Shown here: one piece after another, positions 48,401 to 57,160 of the stretch
Layout: each line of letters begins with the position of its first letter
How positions within the stretch are numbered: the stretch's first letter is position 1
Origin: Manihot esculenta
Lineage: Eukaryota > Streptophyta > Magnoliopsida > Malpighiales > Euphorbiaceae
Assembly: GCF_001659605.2 (NCBI RefSeq)
Contig: NC_035164.2
Location: 10,874,994 to 10,938,993 of the forward strand
Reading direction: 5' to 3'
DNA length: 64,000 nucleotides
The notes under the pieces: generated by a model
The model's input: only the letters and a program-made list of their open reading frames with translations
Told to the model about the DNA's origin: nothing
The model's database searches: none
Translations under genes and position numbers: made by a program

Positions 48401-50007
48401 AAGGCCGACCCATAGCATATTTTAGTGAGAAGTTAGGTGGCGCACAATTGAACTATTCCACCTATGACAAAGAGTTCTATGCACTGATTAGGGCTCTTGA
48501 AGTTTGGGAACACTACTTGCTGCCTAATGAGTTTGTGATTCATACCGACCATCAGTCTCTCAAACACTTGAAGGGACAAGGGAAGTTGAACAAGCGGCAT
48601 GGTAAGTGGGTTGAATATCTCGAAATCTTTCCTTATGTGATTAAATACAAGCAAGGTAAAGAGAATGTGATTGCCGATGCATTATCTAGACGTTATGCAT
48701 TGACTTCCATGCTTAGTTCTAAGTTGTTAGGATTTGAGCATTTGAAAGATATGTATGAGAATGATACTGATTTTTCTGATGTATTTAAGGCATGTGAACA
48801 TGGGGCATTTAAAAAGTTTTATTTGCATGATGGGTTTCTTTTTAGGGGGAAACAAATATGCATACCTAATTGTTCAGTGCGTGAGTTGCTTGTTAGAGAA
48901 TCACATTCAGGAGGATTAATGGGACATTTTGGTGTGCAAAAGACTTTAGACATGTTGAATGAACACTTTTATTGGCCTAACATGCGAAAATATGTAGAGA
49001 AAATTTGTGCTCAATGCTTTGCATGTAAACAGGCTAAATCTAAGTCCTTGCCACATGGGTTGTATACTCCTTTGCCTGTACCTACTGAACCTTGGACTGA
49101 TATATCTATGGATTTTGTGATAGGTTTACCTAGGACAAAAAGAGGTAGAGATTCAGTGTTTGTTGTTGTAGATCGGTTTAGCAAGATGGCACATTTTATT
49201 CCATGTCATAAAACTGATGATGCAACGAACATAGCTGATTTGTTTTTCAGGGAAGTAGTCCGTTTGCATGGTATACCTAGGACTATTGTTTCTGATAGAG
49301 ATTCTAAGTTCCTTAGTCATTTCTGGCGTGTTTTGTGGGGGAAATTGGGTACTAAACTTTTATTTTCTACTACTTGTCATCCACAAACAGATGGCCAGAC
49401 TGAAGTTGTTAATAGGACTTTAGGAACTATGCTTCGTGCTATTGTGGGTAGGAACTTGAAAACTTGGGAAGAATGTTTGCCATATGTTGAATTTGCTTAT
49501 AATCGAGCAGTCCATTCTTCTACTGGTTATTCACCTTTTGAGGTTGTGTATGGTTTTAATCCATTAACTGTACTAGATTTAATGCCTTTACCTTTGAACG
49601 AGTTGTCTAATTTAGATGGAAAAGTGAAGGCTGAAATGGTTAAATCAATACACGTGAAAGCGCGTGAGCATATTGAGAAGCGTAACAACATATATGAGAA
49701 ACAGGCCAATAAGGGTCGCAAGAAAGTTGTATTCAAACCAGGTGATTGGGTTTGGATCCATATGCGAAAGGAAAGGTTTCCAACTCAAAGGAAATCAAAA
49801 CTCGATGCACGAGGGGATGGACCATATCAAGTGCTGAAACGGATCAATGACAATGCATACATAATTGATCTGCCAGGTGAGTTTGGTGTAAGTGCTACCT
49901 TTAATGTTTCTGATTTGTCTCCTTTTGATTTTGGTACAGATTCGAGGACGAATCCTTTTCAAGAGGGAGGGGATGATGTAAGCACGACCAACAACACAAA
50001 AAAATGA
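45409..50007 (+). CDS. E5 gag-pol polyprotein, open over 1,532 codons
   Basis: One uninterrupted frame carries all retrotransposon functions. Gag comes first, with a zinc knuckle [14 protein letters not shown] near residue 323. The protease has DSGSQVN near 418. RT has [23 protein letters not shown] and [11 protein letters not shown] near 834-844. RNase H has [16 protein letters not shown] and [10 protein letters not shown]. Integrase has an HHCC region ([10 protein letters not shown]...CAQCFACK near 1165-1210) and a D-D-35-E core: DFVIGLP, SDRDSKF and [11 protein letters not shown] near 1235, 1296 and 1332. All catalytic residues are present. The start at 45409 follows TTTTCTATAATG. The frame enters the 3' LTR by 34 bp and stops at TGA after an A-tract that is one base longer than in the 5' LTR; see findings. 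It probably encodes an active or very recently active element. Confidence 0.93.
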   Translation: MSGHNTGDTSNPTFDLKDIYKAFMDSFQKLNSRMDNLEDNLRSLKGKSIQRDDDTHDPSYEEENEAQSALVRVRRFNDRVPYVDNSMNSIKMKIPSFNGKADVDAYLEWEREVEMVFNCQNYSDDKKVKLAALEFSDYALIWWDELVKSRRRNGELPIASWDEMKRIMRKKYVPTYYHRDLHHQLQRLIQGSKSVDEYYKEMELLLIKANIVEEEDQTMAHLFGGLNKEIADVVDLQPYVDLEDLVNIAIKVERQRGRNRWGSNRAAQNSNSKWGSKWNTKPDPKRFDKSSTQKGMLPSKETSNSHGKNESAPKSNRTRDIQCFKCKGCGHYANECANKRAMIVRGDEIVSQSDSDSDEVPPLEDCSDVEIEEYPVQGESLVILRTLNVSIKEEGLEQRENIFHTRCLVGGKVCSMIIDSGSQVNCASTILVDKLGLETIKHPNPYRLQWLNDSGEAKVTKQCKVSFSIGKYVDEVTCDIVPMQAGHILLGRRWQFDRRVIHDGYSNRFSFTFLGVKHILVPLSPKDVYADQVKLQQSAKLGKGGETSKKNEGKEASSKMKVSNGPKESDCTGKDKNERCAGEKTLVSLEVKGELSEKSEEFSKSSFYCKERELKKAYLGKRALIILRFSSNFIIETNPTVELPSSFSKLLQEFADVFPEEVPSGLPSIRGIEHQIDFVPGAQIPNRPAYRSNPEETKELQKQVDELLAKGHIRESLSPYAVPVLLVPKKNGTMRMCVDCRAINKITVKYRHPIPRLDDMLEELCGAIFFTKIDLKSGYYQIRMKLGDEWKTAFKTKYGLYEWLVMPFGLTNAPSTFMRLMNHVLRDYLGKFVVVYFDDILIYSRNMDDHIRHVELVLQKLREHELYANLKKCTFCTDSVIFLGFIISSHGVEVDTEKVKPIQEWPTPKNANEMRSFHGLASFYRRFVRDFNTIAAPLNKIIKKAVGFKWGKEQELAFNTLKEKLTTAPVLRLPDFSKTFEIECDASGIGIGAVLMQEGRPIAYFSEKLGGAQLNYSTYDKEFYALIRALEVWEHYLLPNEFVIHTDHQSLKHLKGQGKLNKRHGKWVEYLEIFPYVIKYKQGKENVIADALSRRYALTSMLSSKLLGFEHLKDMYENDTDFSDVFKACEHGAFKKFYLHDGFLFRGKQICIPNCSVRELLVRESHSGGLMGHFGVQKTLDMLNEHFYWPNMRKYVEKICAQCFACKQAKSKSLPHGLYTPLPVPTEPWTDISMDFVIGLPRTKRGRDSVFVVVDRFSKMAHFIPCHKTDDATNIADLFFREVVRLHGIPRTIVSDRDSKFLSHFWRVLWGKLGTKLLFSTTCHPQTDGQTEVVNRTLGTMLRAIVGRNLKTWEECLPYVEFAYNRAVHSSTGYSPFEVVYGFNPLTVLDLMPLPLNELSNLDGKVKAEMVKSIHVKAREHIEKRNNIYEKQANKGRKKVVFKPGDWVWIHMRKERFPTQRKSKLDARGDGPYQVLKRINDNAYIIDLPGEFGVSATFNVSDLSPFDFGTDSRTNPFQEGGDDVSTTNNTKK
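49961..49973 (+). promoter_or_regulatory. E5 polypurine tract
   Basis: AAGAGGGAGGGGA immediately precedes the TG of the 3' LTR and lies within the coding frame. Confidence 0.88.
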
Positions 50008-50703
50008 TGAGCTAGCATTGCCTCCTCAAGGACCAATTACAAGGCTAAGATCCAAGAGGTTGAAGGAAGCACTTCAAGGATTCATGAAGGAATATGTTGA
50101 AGCTTTGCAAGTTCATTTTGAAGTTGAAGAACAATCTGGTCATTCCAAGTCAATTAGGCCAAATGTGTCCTTATTGACAATTCAAATTGTGTATTTATAG
50201 TGGGTAGTTATTTAGTAGTTGGTAGTTAACCAGTAGTGGGTAGTTATTTGGTAGTGGGTAGTTAAACAGTAGTGGGTAGTTATCTAGTAGTGGATAGTGG
50301 CATAAATCATGGGTCCATGCATAGTTGTGGAAAGTGGCAAAGATCATGGGTCCATGTATAGTAGTGGGAAGTGGCAAAGATCATGGGTCTTAATTTAGGC
50401 TATATAAAGCATCTCTTTTTCTATTGTAGACACAAATTATCAATTATTCAATACAATTGCTTTATGCGATTCTTCTTTGAGAGCTTAAGAAAGATCTTGG
50501 TTCTTGACATTGCATCACGAATAAGGTTTGATACTAACTTGTATGTTTCTTATTCTTGCTGCTCTTAAAATCAATCCATTATAAGTGTTCTTAATTGCAT
50601 GTTAATTAAGGGTGCTTTAGATTGGGGAATTATTTTCTGAATTAAGTTCTTTTTACTAGGGTATGTGTCGTTTCAGTCTCTAATAGGCTGGGGTTCCGCA
50701 TCA
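49974..50703 (+). repeat. E5 3' LTR
   Basis: This 730-bp partner of 43726-44450 differs by an extra A in the A-tract, a 3-bp CCT insertion, an extra G near 50158 and about five substitutions. It is followed by the CCATC duplication. Confidence 0.94.
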
Positions 50704-53700
50704 CCATCTCAGCTGGTTCTTGAGGTGCCAAGTCATTTTCTGAGCTCAGTCACCTACCTCACTGAGGCCTTGAACAATATTCAGGCTGTTTGGCCTTAAT
50801 GTCGCTTCATCATCTCAGCGGGTTCTTGAGGTGCCGAGTCAATTTCTAAGCTCGGTCACCTACCTCACTGAGGCCTTGAACAAGATTTGGGCTCTTTGGC
50901 CTTACTGTCGCTTCGTCATCTCAGCCTATTCTTGAGGTGCCAGTCATTTTCTAAGCTCGGTCACCTACCTCACTGAGGCCTTGAACAAGATTCAAGCTCT
51001 TTGGCCTTACTATCGCTTCGTCATCTCAACCGGTTCTTGAGGTGCCGAGTCATTTTCTGAGCTCGGTCATCTACCTCACTGAGGTCTTGAACAAGATTCA
51101 GACTCTTCGGCTTTACTGTCGCTTTATCATCTCAACCGGTTCTTGAGTTGCAGAGTCATTTTCTGAGCTCGGTCACGTACCTCATTGAGGTTTTGAACAA
51201 GATTCAGGCTCTTTGGCCTTGGTGTCCCTTCGCCATCTCAGCTGATTCTTGAGGTGCCAAGTCATTTTCTGAGCTCAGTCACCTACCTCACTGAGGCCTT
51301 GAACAATATTCAGGCTGTTTGGCTTTAGTGTCGCTTCGTCATCTCATCCGGTTCTTGATGTGCCGAGTCATTTTCTGAGCTCGGTCACCTACCTTACTGA
51401 GACATTAAATAAGATTTAGGCTCTTTCGCCTTACTGTCGCTTCGTTATCTTAGCCGGTTCTTGTGGTGCCGAGTCATTTTCTGAGCTCAGTCACCTACTT
51501 TACTGAGGTCTTGAACAAGATTGAGGCTCTTTGGCCTTACTGTTGCTTCGTCATCTCAGCCGGTTCTTAAGGTGCCGAGTCATTTTCTGAGCTCGATCAC
51601 CTACCTCACTGAGGCCTTGAACAAGATTCAGGCTCTTTGTCCTTAATGTCGCTTCGTCATCTGAGCCGGTTCTTAAGGTGCCGAGTCATTTTCTGAGCTC
51701 GGTCACCTACCTCATTGAGGCCTTGAACAAGATTCAGGCTCTTTGGCCTTACTGTCGCTTCGTCATTTCAGCCGGTTCTTGAGGTGCCGAGTTATTTTCT
51801 GAGCTCGGTCACCTACCTCACTGAGGTCTTGAGCAAGATTTGGGCTCTTTGGCCTTACTGTATTTTCGTCATCTCAGCCGACTCTTGAGGTGCCTAGTCA
51901 TTTTTTGAGCTCAGTTACCTACCTCACTGAGGTCTTGAGCAAGATTGAGGCTCTTTGACCTTACTGTTGCTTCGTCATCTCAGCCGGTTCTTAAGGTGCC
52001 GAGTCATTTTCAGAGCTTAGTCACTTACCTTACCGAGGCCTTGAACAAGATTCAGACTCTTTAGCCTTACTGTCGCTTCGTCATCTGAGCCGGTTCTTGA
52101 GGTGCCGAGTCATTTTCTAAGCTCGGTCACCTACCTTATTGAGGTCTTGAACAAGATTCAGGCTCTTTGGCCTTACTGTCGCTTTGTCATTTCAGCCGGT
52201 TCTTGAGGTGCCGAGTCATTTTCTGAGCTCGGTCACCTACCTCACTGAGGTCTTGAACAAGATTCAGGCTCTTCGGCTTTACTGTCGCTTTGTCATCTCA
52301 ACCGGTTCTTGAGGAGCAGAGTCATTTTCTGAGCTCGGTCACATACCTCGTTGAGGTCTTGAACAAGATTCAGGCTCTTTGGCCTTAGTGTCCCTTTGCC
52401 ATCTCAGCTGGTTCTTGAGGTGCCAAGTCATTTTCTGAGCTCAGTCACCTACCTCACTGAGGCCTTGAATAATATTCAGGCTGTTTGGCCTTAGTGTCGC
52501 CTCGTCATCTCATTCGGTTCTTAAGGTGCCGAGTCATTTTCTGAGCTCGGTCACCTGCCTCACTGAGGCCTTAAATAAGATTCAAGCTGTTTCGCCTTGG
52601 TATCGCTTCGTTATCTTAGCCGGTTCTTATGGTACCGAGTCATTTTCTGAGCTCAGTCACCTACTTTACTGAGGTCTTGAACAAGATTGAGGCTCTTTGG
52701 TCTTACTGTTGCTTCGTCATCTCAGCCGGTTCTTAAGGTGCCGAGTCATTTTCTGAGCTCGGTCACCTACCTCATTGAGGCCTTGAACAAGATTCAAGCT
52801 CTTTGGCCTTACTGTCACTTCGTCATCTGAGCCGGTTCTTGAGGTGCCGAGTCATTTTCTAAGCTCGGACACTTACCTCATTGAGGCCTTGAACAAGATT
52901 CAGGCTCTTTGGCCTTACTTTCGCTTCATCATTTCAACTGGTTCTTGAGGTGCCGAGTCATTTTCTGAGCTCGGTCACCTACCTCACTGAGGTCTTGAGC
53001 AAGATTTAGGCTCTTCGGCCTTACTGTATTTTCGTCATCTCAGCCGGTTCTTGAGGTGCCTAGTCATTTTCTGAGCTCGGTTACCTACCTCACTGAGGTC
53101 TTGAACAAGATTCAGGCTCTTTGGCCTTACTGTCGCTTCATCATCTCAGCCGGTTCTTGAGGTGCAGAGTCATTTTCTGAGCTCGATCACCTACCTTACT
53201 GAGGCCTTGAAAAGATTTAGGCTCTTTGGCCTTACTGTCGCTTCGTCATCTCAGCCGGTTCTTGAGGTGCCTAGTCATTTTATGAGCTCGGTTACCTACC
53301 TCACTGAGGTCTTGAACAAGATTCAGGCTCTTTGGCCTTACTGTCGCTTCATCATCTCAGCCGGTTTTTGAGGTGTAGAGTCATTTTCTGAGCTCGATCA
53401 CCTACCTCACTGAGGCCTTGAAAAGATTCAGGCTCTTTGGCCTTACTGTCGCTTCATCATATCAGCTGGTTCTTGAGGTGCTGAGTCATTTTTTGAGCTC
53501 GGTCACCTACGTCACTGAGGCCTTGAACAAGATTCAGGCTCTTTGGCCTTACTGTCGCTTCGTTATCTTAGCCGGTTCTTGAGGTGCTGAGTCATTTTCT
53601 GAGCTTGGTCACCTACCTCACTGAGGTCTTGAACAAGATTCAGGATCTTTGGCCTTACTGTCGCTTCGTCATCTCAGCTTGTTCTTGAGGTGCCGAGTCG

Positions 53701-53855
53701 TTTTTTGTGCTTACCTACCTCACTGAGGTCTTGAACAAGATTCAGGCTCTTTGGCCTTACTGCCACTTCGTCATCTCCGCCGGTTCTTGAGGTGCCGAGT
53801 TATTTTCTGAGCTTGGTCACCTACCTCACTGAGGTCTTGAATAAGATTTATGCTC
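50704..53855 (-). repeat. E4 106-bp tandem repeat array (satellite-like)
   Basis: About 30 head-to-tail units, spaced 106 bp (for example CAGCCGGTTC at 53041 and 53147). Each unit has GAGTCATTTTCTGAGCTCGG, TCACCTACCTCACTGAGG, TTGAACAAGATTCAGGC and TTTGGCCTTACTGTCGCTTC sub-blocks. Units diverge by roughly 5-15%. Variant units recur at intervals of 529 and 1,166 bp, i.e. 5 and 11 units. The array starts about 140 bp after the pol stop, the same place as the short repeat in E1. Confidence 0.93.
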
Positions 53856-53994
53856 TTTTTAATGCCTGTTCTGTTTTCTTTTAATGGAAAATGATGCAAG
53901 TGGCAACAAAATAACGTCGTTTGATTTGTTTTGCATAGTCAATTTTATTCACATTGCTTCAGAATGCAAGTGTTCATGTTACATTATCTATATT

Positions 53995-54204
53995 TCAGGG
54001 AAAGTACCTCTTCAGGTGTTTAATGTTCCATGCGTGCAGCTCTAGATTTTCTCGCATATCTTCTATTTGATATACACCTGGCTTGACTACTTTGATTATT
54101 CTGAAAGGTCCTTCCCAGGTTGGTGCCAGTTTTCCTATTGCGGCTCTCTTTCCCGTGGCCTCCAACTTTCTCAGTGCCAGATCTCCTACCTCTAAGGTCC
54201 TTTC
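53995..54204 (-). pseudogene. E4 integrase C-terminal remnant
   Basis: About 69 codons, matching the last part of E1 integrase: LEVGDLALRKLEATGKRAAI, APTWEGPFRIIKVVKPG and HLKRYFP. The coding begins within GGGAAAGGACCTT right after the PBS, so the rest of gag and pol was deleted. It cannot be expressed as a normal integrase. Confidence 0.87.
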
Positions 54205-54219
54205 CCACAGACGATGCCA
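54205..54219 (-). promoter_or_regulatory. E4 primer binding site
   Basis: TGGCATCGTCTGTGG on the minus strand, two bases inside the LTR, is one to two bases different from the E1 PBS. It marks the LTR border. Confidence 0.7.
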
Positions 54220-54221
54220 AT

Positions 54222-54658
54222 TGATGTTCTGAGATCCAGAGAATAGGGTTTTTAGTGTGTGTATAAAAACTTGAGAGTGTGGAGAAGGTGCCCTCCTCCT
54301 TTTATCCTTTCCCTTTGTCTGTCCCACAGTTACAGTACCTCCTGTCTTTGTCATACAGACCCATACGCACGAAAGCATCAGACGTCTGCCTCACGCCAGG
54401 CAGCCATTTAATTCTCCCCGGCGCGCGTATGGACAGGGCTGCGAGGTGACTAGGCCTACTGTCTTTTCTCCTGTCACTTTTCAGGGCCGAGTCATGGGGA
54501 GCAGATTGAGATTCATGAGTGATCCAATCCACTTGGCAAGACTGGGTCAGAGTTGGAGAAACCAGTACGGCCCATAAGAAAGACTTCGTGGGCCTCAGAC
54601 CAATACTGCTCTCGCGGATCTGGCCTCGTGTTGGGGTAATGAAACCCAACGGTCATCA
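54222..54658 (-). repeat. E4 5' LTR
   Basis: On the minus strand it starts TGATGACCGTTGGG and ends CAGAACATCA, resembling the ends of the E1 LTR (TGATAACCGTCGGG ... CAGAATATCA). The middle is only weakly similar. No second copy is in the window. Confidence 0.82.
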
Positions 54659-55304
54659 CTATTATTTAAAAATTTTTAAATTAATTATTTAATTATATTA
54701 TAAGTCTATTTAAATTTAAATTAATTGAAGAAATTCTTGATTAAATTTTTTTATAGAAAATATTTTTTAAATTATTATTTAATATACATTTTTTTGTTTA
54801 ATTCATTATTTTAAATATATATATATATAATTTAACTTACCATAAAATTTCAATACATAAAATTTAAATGTTAAAAAATATTTTCTATAAATTTATTAAT
54901 AATAATTTATTAATAATAATAATTAATTAAATCAATATCAAAATTATAAATTATAGATAAAAATAATTTATGTATTAATTATTATTATTATTTCATATTA
55001 ATAATATTATCTAAAATTTAATCATAAAAGTACAAACAAAATGAAATCATATTAAAAATAATTAATATTTATAAATTAAAACTTTATGTTAAAATTTTTA
55101 GAATAAAGAGATGTATAGAAAATAATAAATATAATGAATAAACTATCTTGATTATCGTGAAACTTAATTTAACACATTAAAAATAATTTGTGTTCATATA
55201 AATTATTTTTTTATGACTTTTAAATATATAAAAAAATTAATTATATAATTATTTTATTTTTCTATTATTTTTCTAAAAAAATAAAATTGACATTATCAAA
55301 TTTA
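54659..55304. other. AT-rich intergenic DNA
   Basis: Extremely AT-rich, with A/T runs and stops in every frame. Nothing was recognised. Confidence 0.65.
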
Positions 55305-55625
55305 TTAATGGTTAATTTATATGCATTTTATATGATTAATTTATTATGGACATCTTTTAAAAATGTAATGTGTATGAATGAATGATTTGATCAATTTGAT
55401 AATTTTTAAATAGGGGCAGTCTGTCCTGTTTTTCCTTATTATTATCCACTAGATTATAAAATTCTTTTCTCGTTTATGTAATTTAAGGTTGGTTATTTAA
55501 GTTATATAACAGTTATGTAATTAGAATATATAGATAAGATTAATTTTGTGATCCAAGAAGTAAAGGAGGTTTTGGAAATTACCTGAAGTATTAGACATGG
55601 TGTAATGGAGGAGCTCATTTGACAT
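55305..55625. repeat. Dispersed AT-rich repeat, copy 2
   Basis: It is similar over about 320 bp to 19866-20325 and in the same orientation. Similarity fades after ACATGGTGTAATGG and the following GAGCTCATTTGAC. It lacks the internal duplication of copy 1. Confidence 0.6.
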
Positions 55626-57160
55626 CGGCTCTACGAATTTTATATACTCTGAACACATTACAAGTGTTTATTTTTGTAAAGGCAATTGATATTGGCCATT
55701 TTCTTCCTTCCAACCGAACCAATAGTAGTAGGATTGACAAAACATGCGAGTTAATTGCGTTTGGGACTCAATATAGAGATGGTCAAGGTGAATCGACTTA
55801 TATTGAGCTCGTTGTTCCTTGCTTTTGGATTTAAGAGAAATCGACTTAATGGATCTTGTTGGACCTGTTCGATCAATAGAGTTGCGGTAGACAATCAACC
55901 CATATATATGAAATATATGTTGTGTGCATGTGTAGAGGTGTATCTCCTTATTATCTTTTTGTGCAAATTTTACTATATTATTTATATTATGTATTATTAT
56001 GCATTCCATATTAAATTGCATTAGCGGTAGATAAATTTATAGAAATTATTTTAATATTTAATATTTAAGCTCCTTGAGTCAAATGCTCATTCTTGTTCAA
56101 ATATTTTTCTTTTCAGGTTGTAAGAGGAACATTTTTCTTCATAGTCTTAACCTGCATTTTTCCTTATATGGTATGACATTATTTAGTTAATTTTTTATTT
56201 ATTTCTAGAACTCTACCGTGACTTCGATTATTTATATTAATTGATATTGTAAGTAATAAAATTTAAAAGGATGATTATCTTTTGAAATATGTCCTGGATT
56301 GAGTTTAGACTCTCCAAAAATATGGTGAAAATAATTAAATTATTTTATTTTATGTTATATAATTTTATTTAAAAATATATCTTATTGTTTGAGTTGAGGG
56401 ACAATTTGGGTTTGAGGTAAAGTGAGGCTTACTACAGATTTCGGGAACTATATATTGGCCTAAGTTCTAGTGTTAGTTCGCGCATAAGGTTGGGTCATAA
56501 CAAAGTTGGTATATGAGCTTAAACTCTAGATTCAATAGAAAAAATTGTGTGTAATTTGTCCCATACACAATATAACGTCTATTTCTATAATTTGTTGCTT
56601 CTAATTTTAGCATTATTTGTTAGGTAGTATGGGTTTGTGTTTGTTCAGTATAACCGTTGTCCTGGGATATGAGATGACACATAAATTTGAGTTGGCACAT
56701 TGTTACAATCTATCTATGATATGTACCCTAAAAATTTATATGATGAGTAAAGAAAATGAACCTTATGTTGTGCCAGCTTAGTGGAAGGCACTTGTGCATT
56801 CACATGAGTTATGTCAGTATAACTACCTTAGTGAAGACAAAAATGCCATTTTAGCCGTCTATGGAATAATTATTTAATTATGACACATTAATTTATATAT
56901 GGAAAGAAAAAAAGAGAAAGAAGTGATGATAACCTGTAGCGTTATATTATAGTAATTGTGCTATTTTATCGTTAAAAATGCAGAAATATCTTGACTATCT
57001 TTTTAAATGGATAAATTACACTTTAATCCTTAAACTTTAGCATAATTAACAAATCTATCCTTGTATTTTTAAAATCGTACACTTAAATCCATCTATAATT
57101 AGTCCGTCTAACCTTCAATCCTTTCATCTATTTCTTGCAATTAGATGTATAGAAATATTT
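55626..57160. other. AT-rich DNA with a degenerate LTR/PBS relic
   Basis: No gene was recognised. Around 56490-56520 the sequence GTTGGGTCATAACA followed by TTGGTATATGAGCTT resembles the end of a gypsy LTR joined to a decayed tRNA-Met PBS (TGGTATCAGAGC expected). From 57000 a plus-strand sequence of the TAAATTACACTTTAATCC type resembles common plant intergenic repeats. Confidence 0.4.

Larger units (their letters stand above)
43726..50703 (+). mobile_element. E5: young CRM-like Ty3/gypsy retrotransposon
   Basis: This 6,978-bp element has LTRs of 725 and 730 bp (TGATGTAAGC...TTCCGCATCA), a perfect target duplication CCATC (43721-43725 and 50704-50708), a tRNA-iMet PBS, one long gag-pol frame and a PPT. 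The LTRs differ by about five substitutions and three small indels. At an assumed 1.3e-8 substitutions per site per year that is roughly 0.3 million years. The integrase C-terminus ([23 protein letters not shown]...[12 protein letters not shown]) and a coding frame running into the 3' LTR point to the CRM lineage. The lineage call is from memory of motifs. Confidence 0.93.
43513..54658 (-). mobile_element. E4: Tat-lineage deletion derivative carrying a large 106-bp repeat array
   Basis: On the minus strand E4 has a 437-bp LTR (54658-54222), a PBS, the last 69 or so codons of pol, and then about 31 units of the 106-bp repeat. It is interrupted by E5 (43726-50703) and ends abruptly at 43513 against E3. 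Gag and most of pol are missing. The 3' LTR is missing. It is related to E1 but in the opposite orientation; the LTR is only distantly similar, so it belongs to a sister subfamily. Confidence 0.85.

Noticed and set aside
53162..53371. Open frame of 69 codons in the 106-bp array
   Set aside because: 106 is not a multiple of three, so frames change every unit; the open stretch is chance.
50704..53855. Regular array considered as a CRISPR array
   Set aside because: Units are contiguous 106-bp repeats without unique spacers in a plant genome; this is a satellite-type tandem repeat.
55619..56024. Overlapping frames on both strands near 55.6-56.0 kb
   Set aside because: Short, opposing and unlike any family I know; no splice or promoter evidence.
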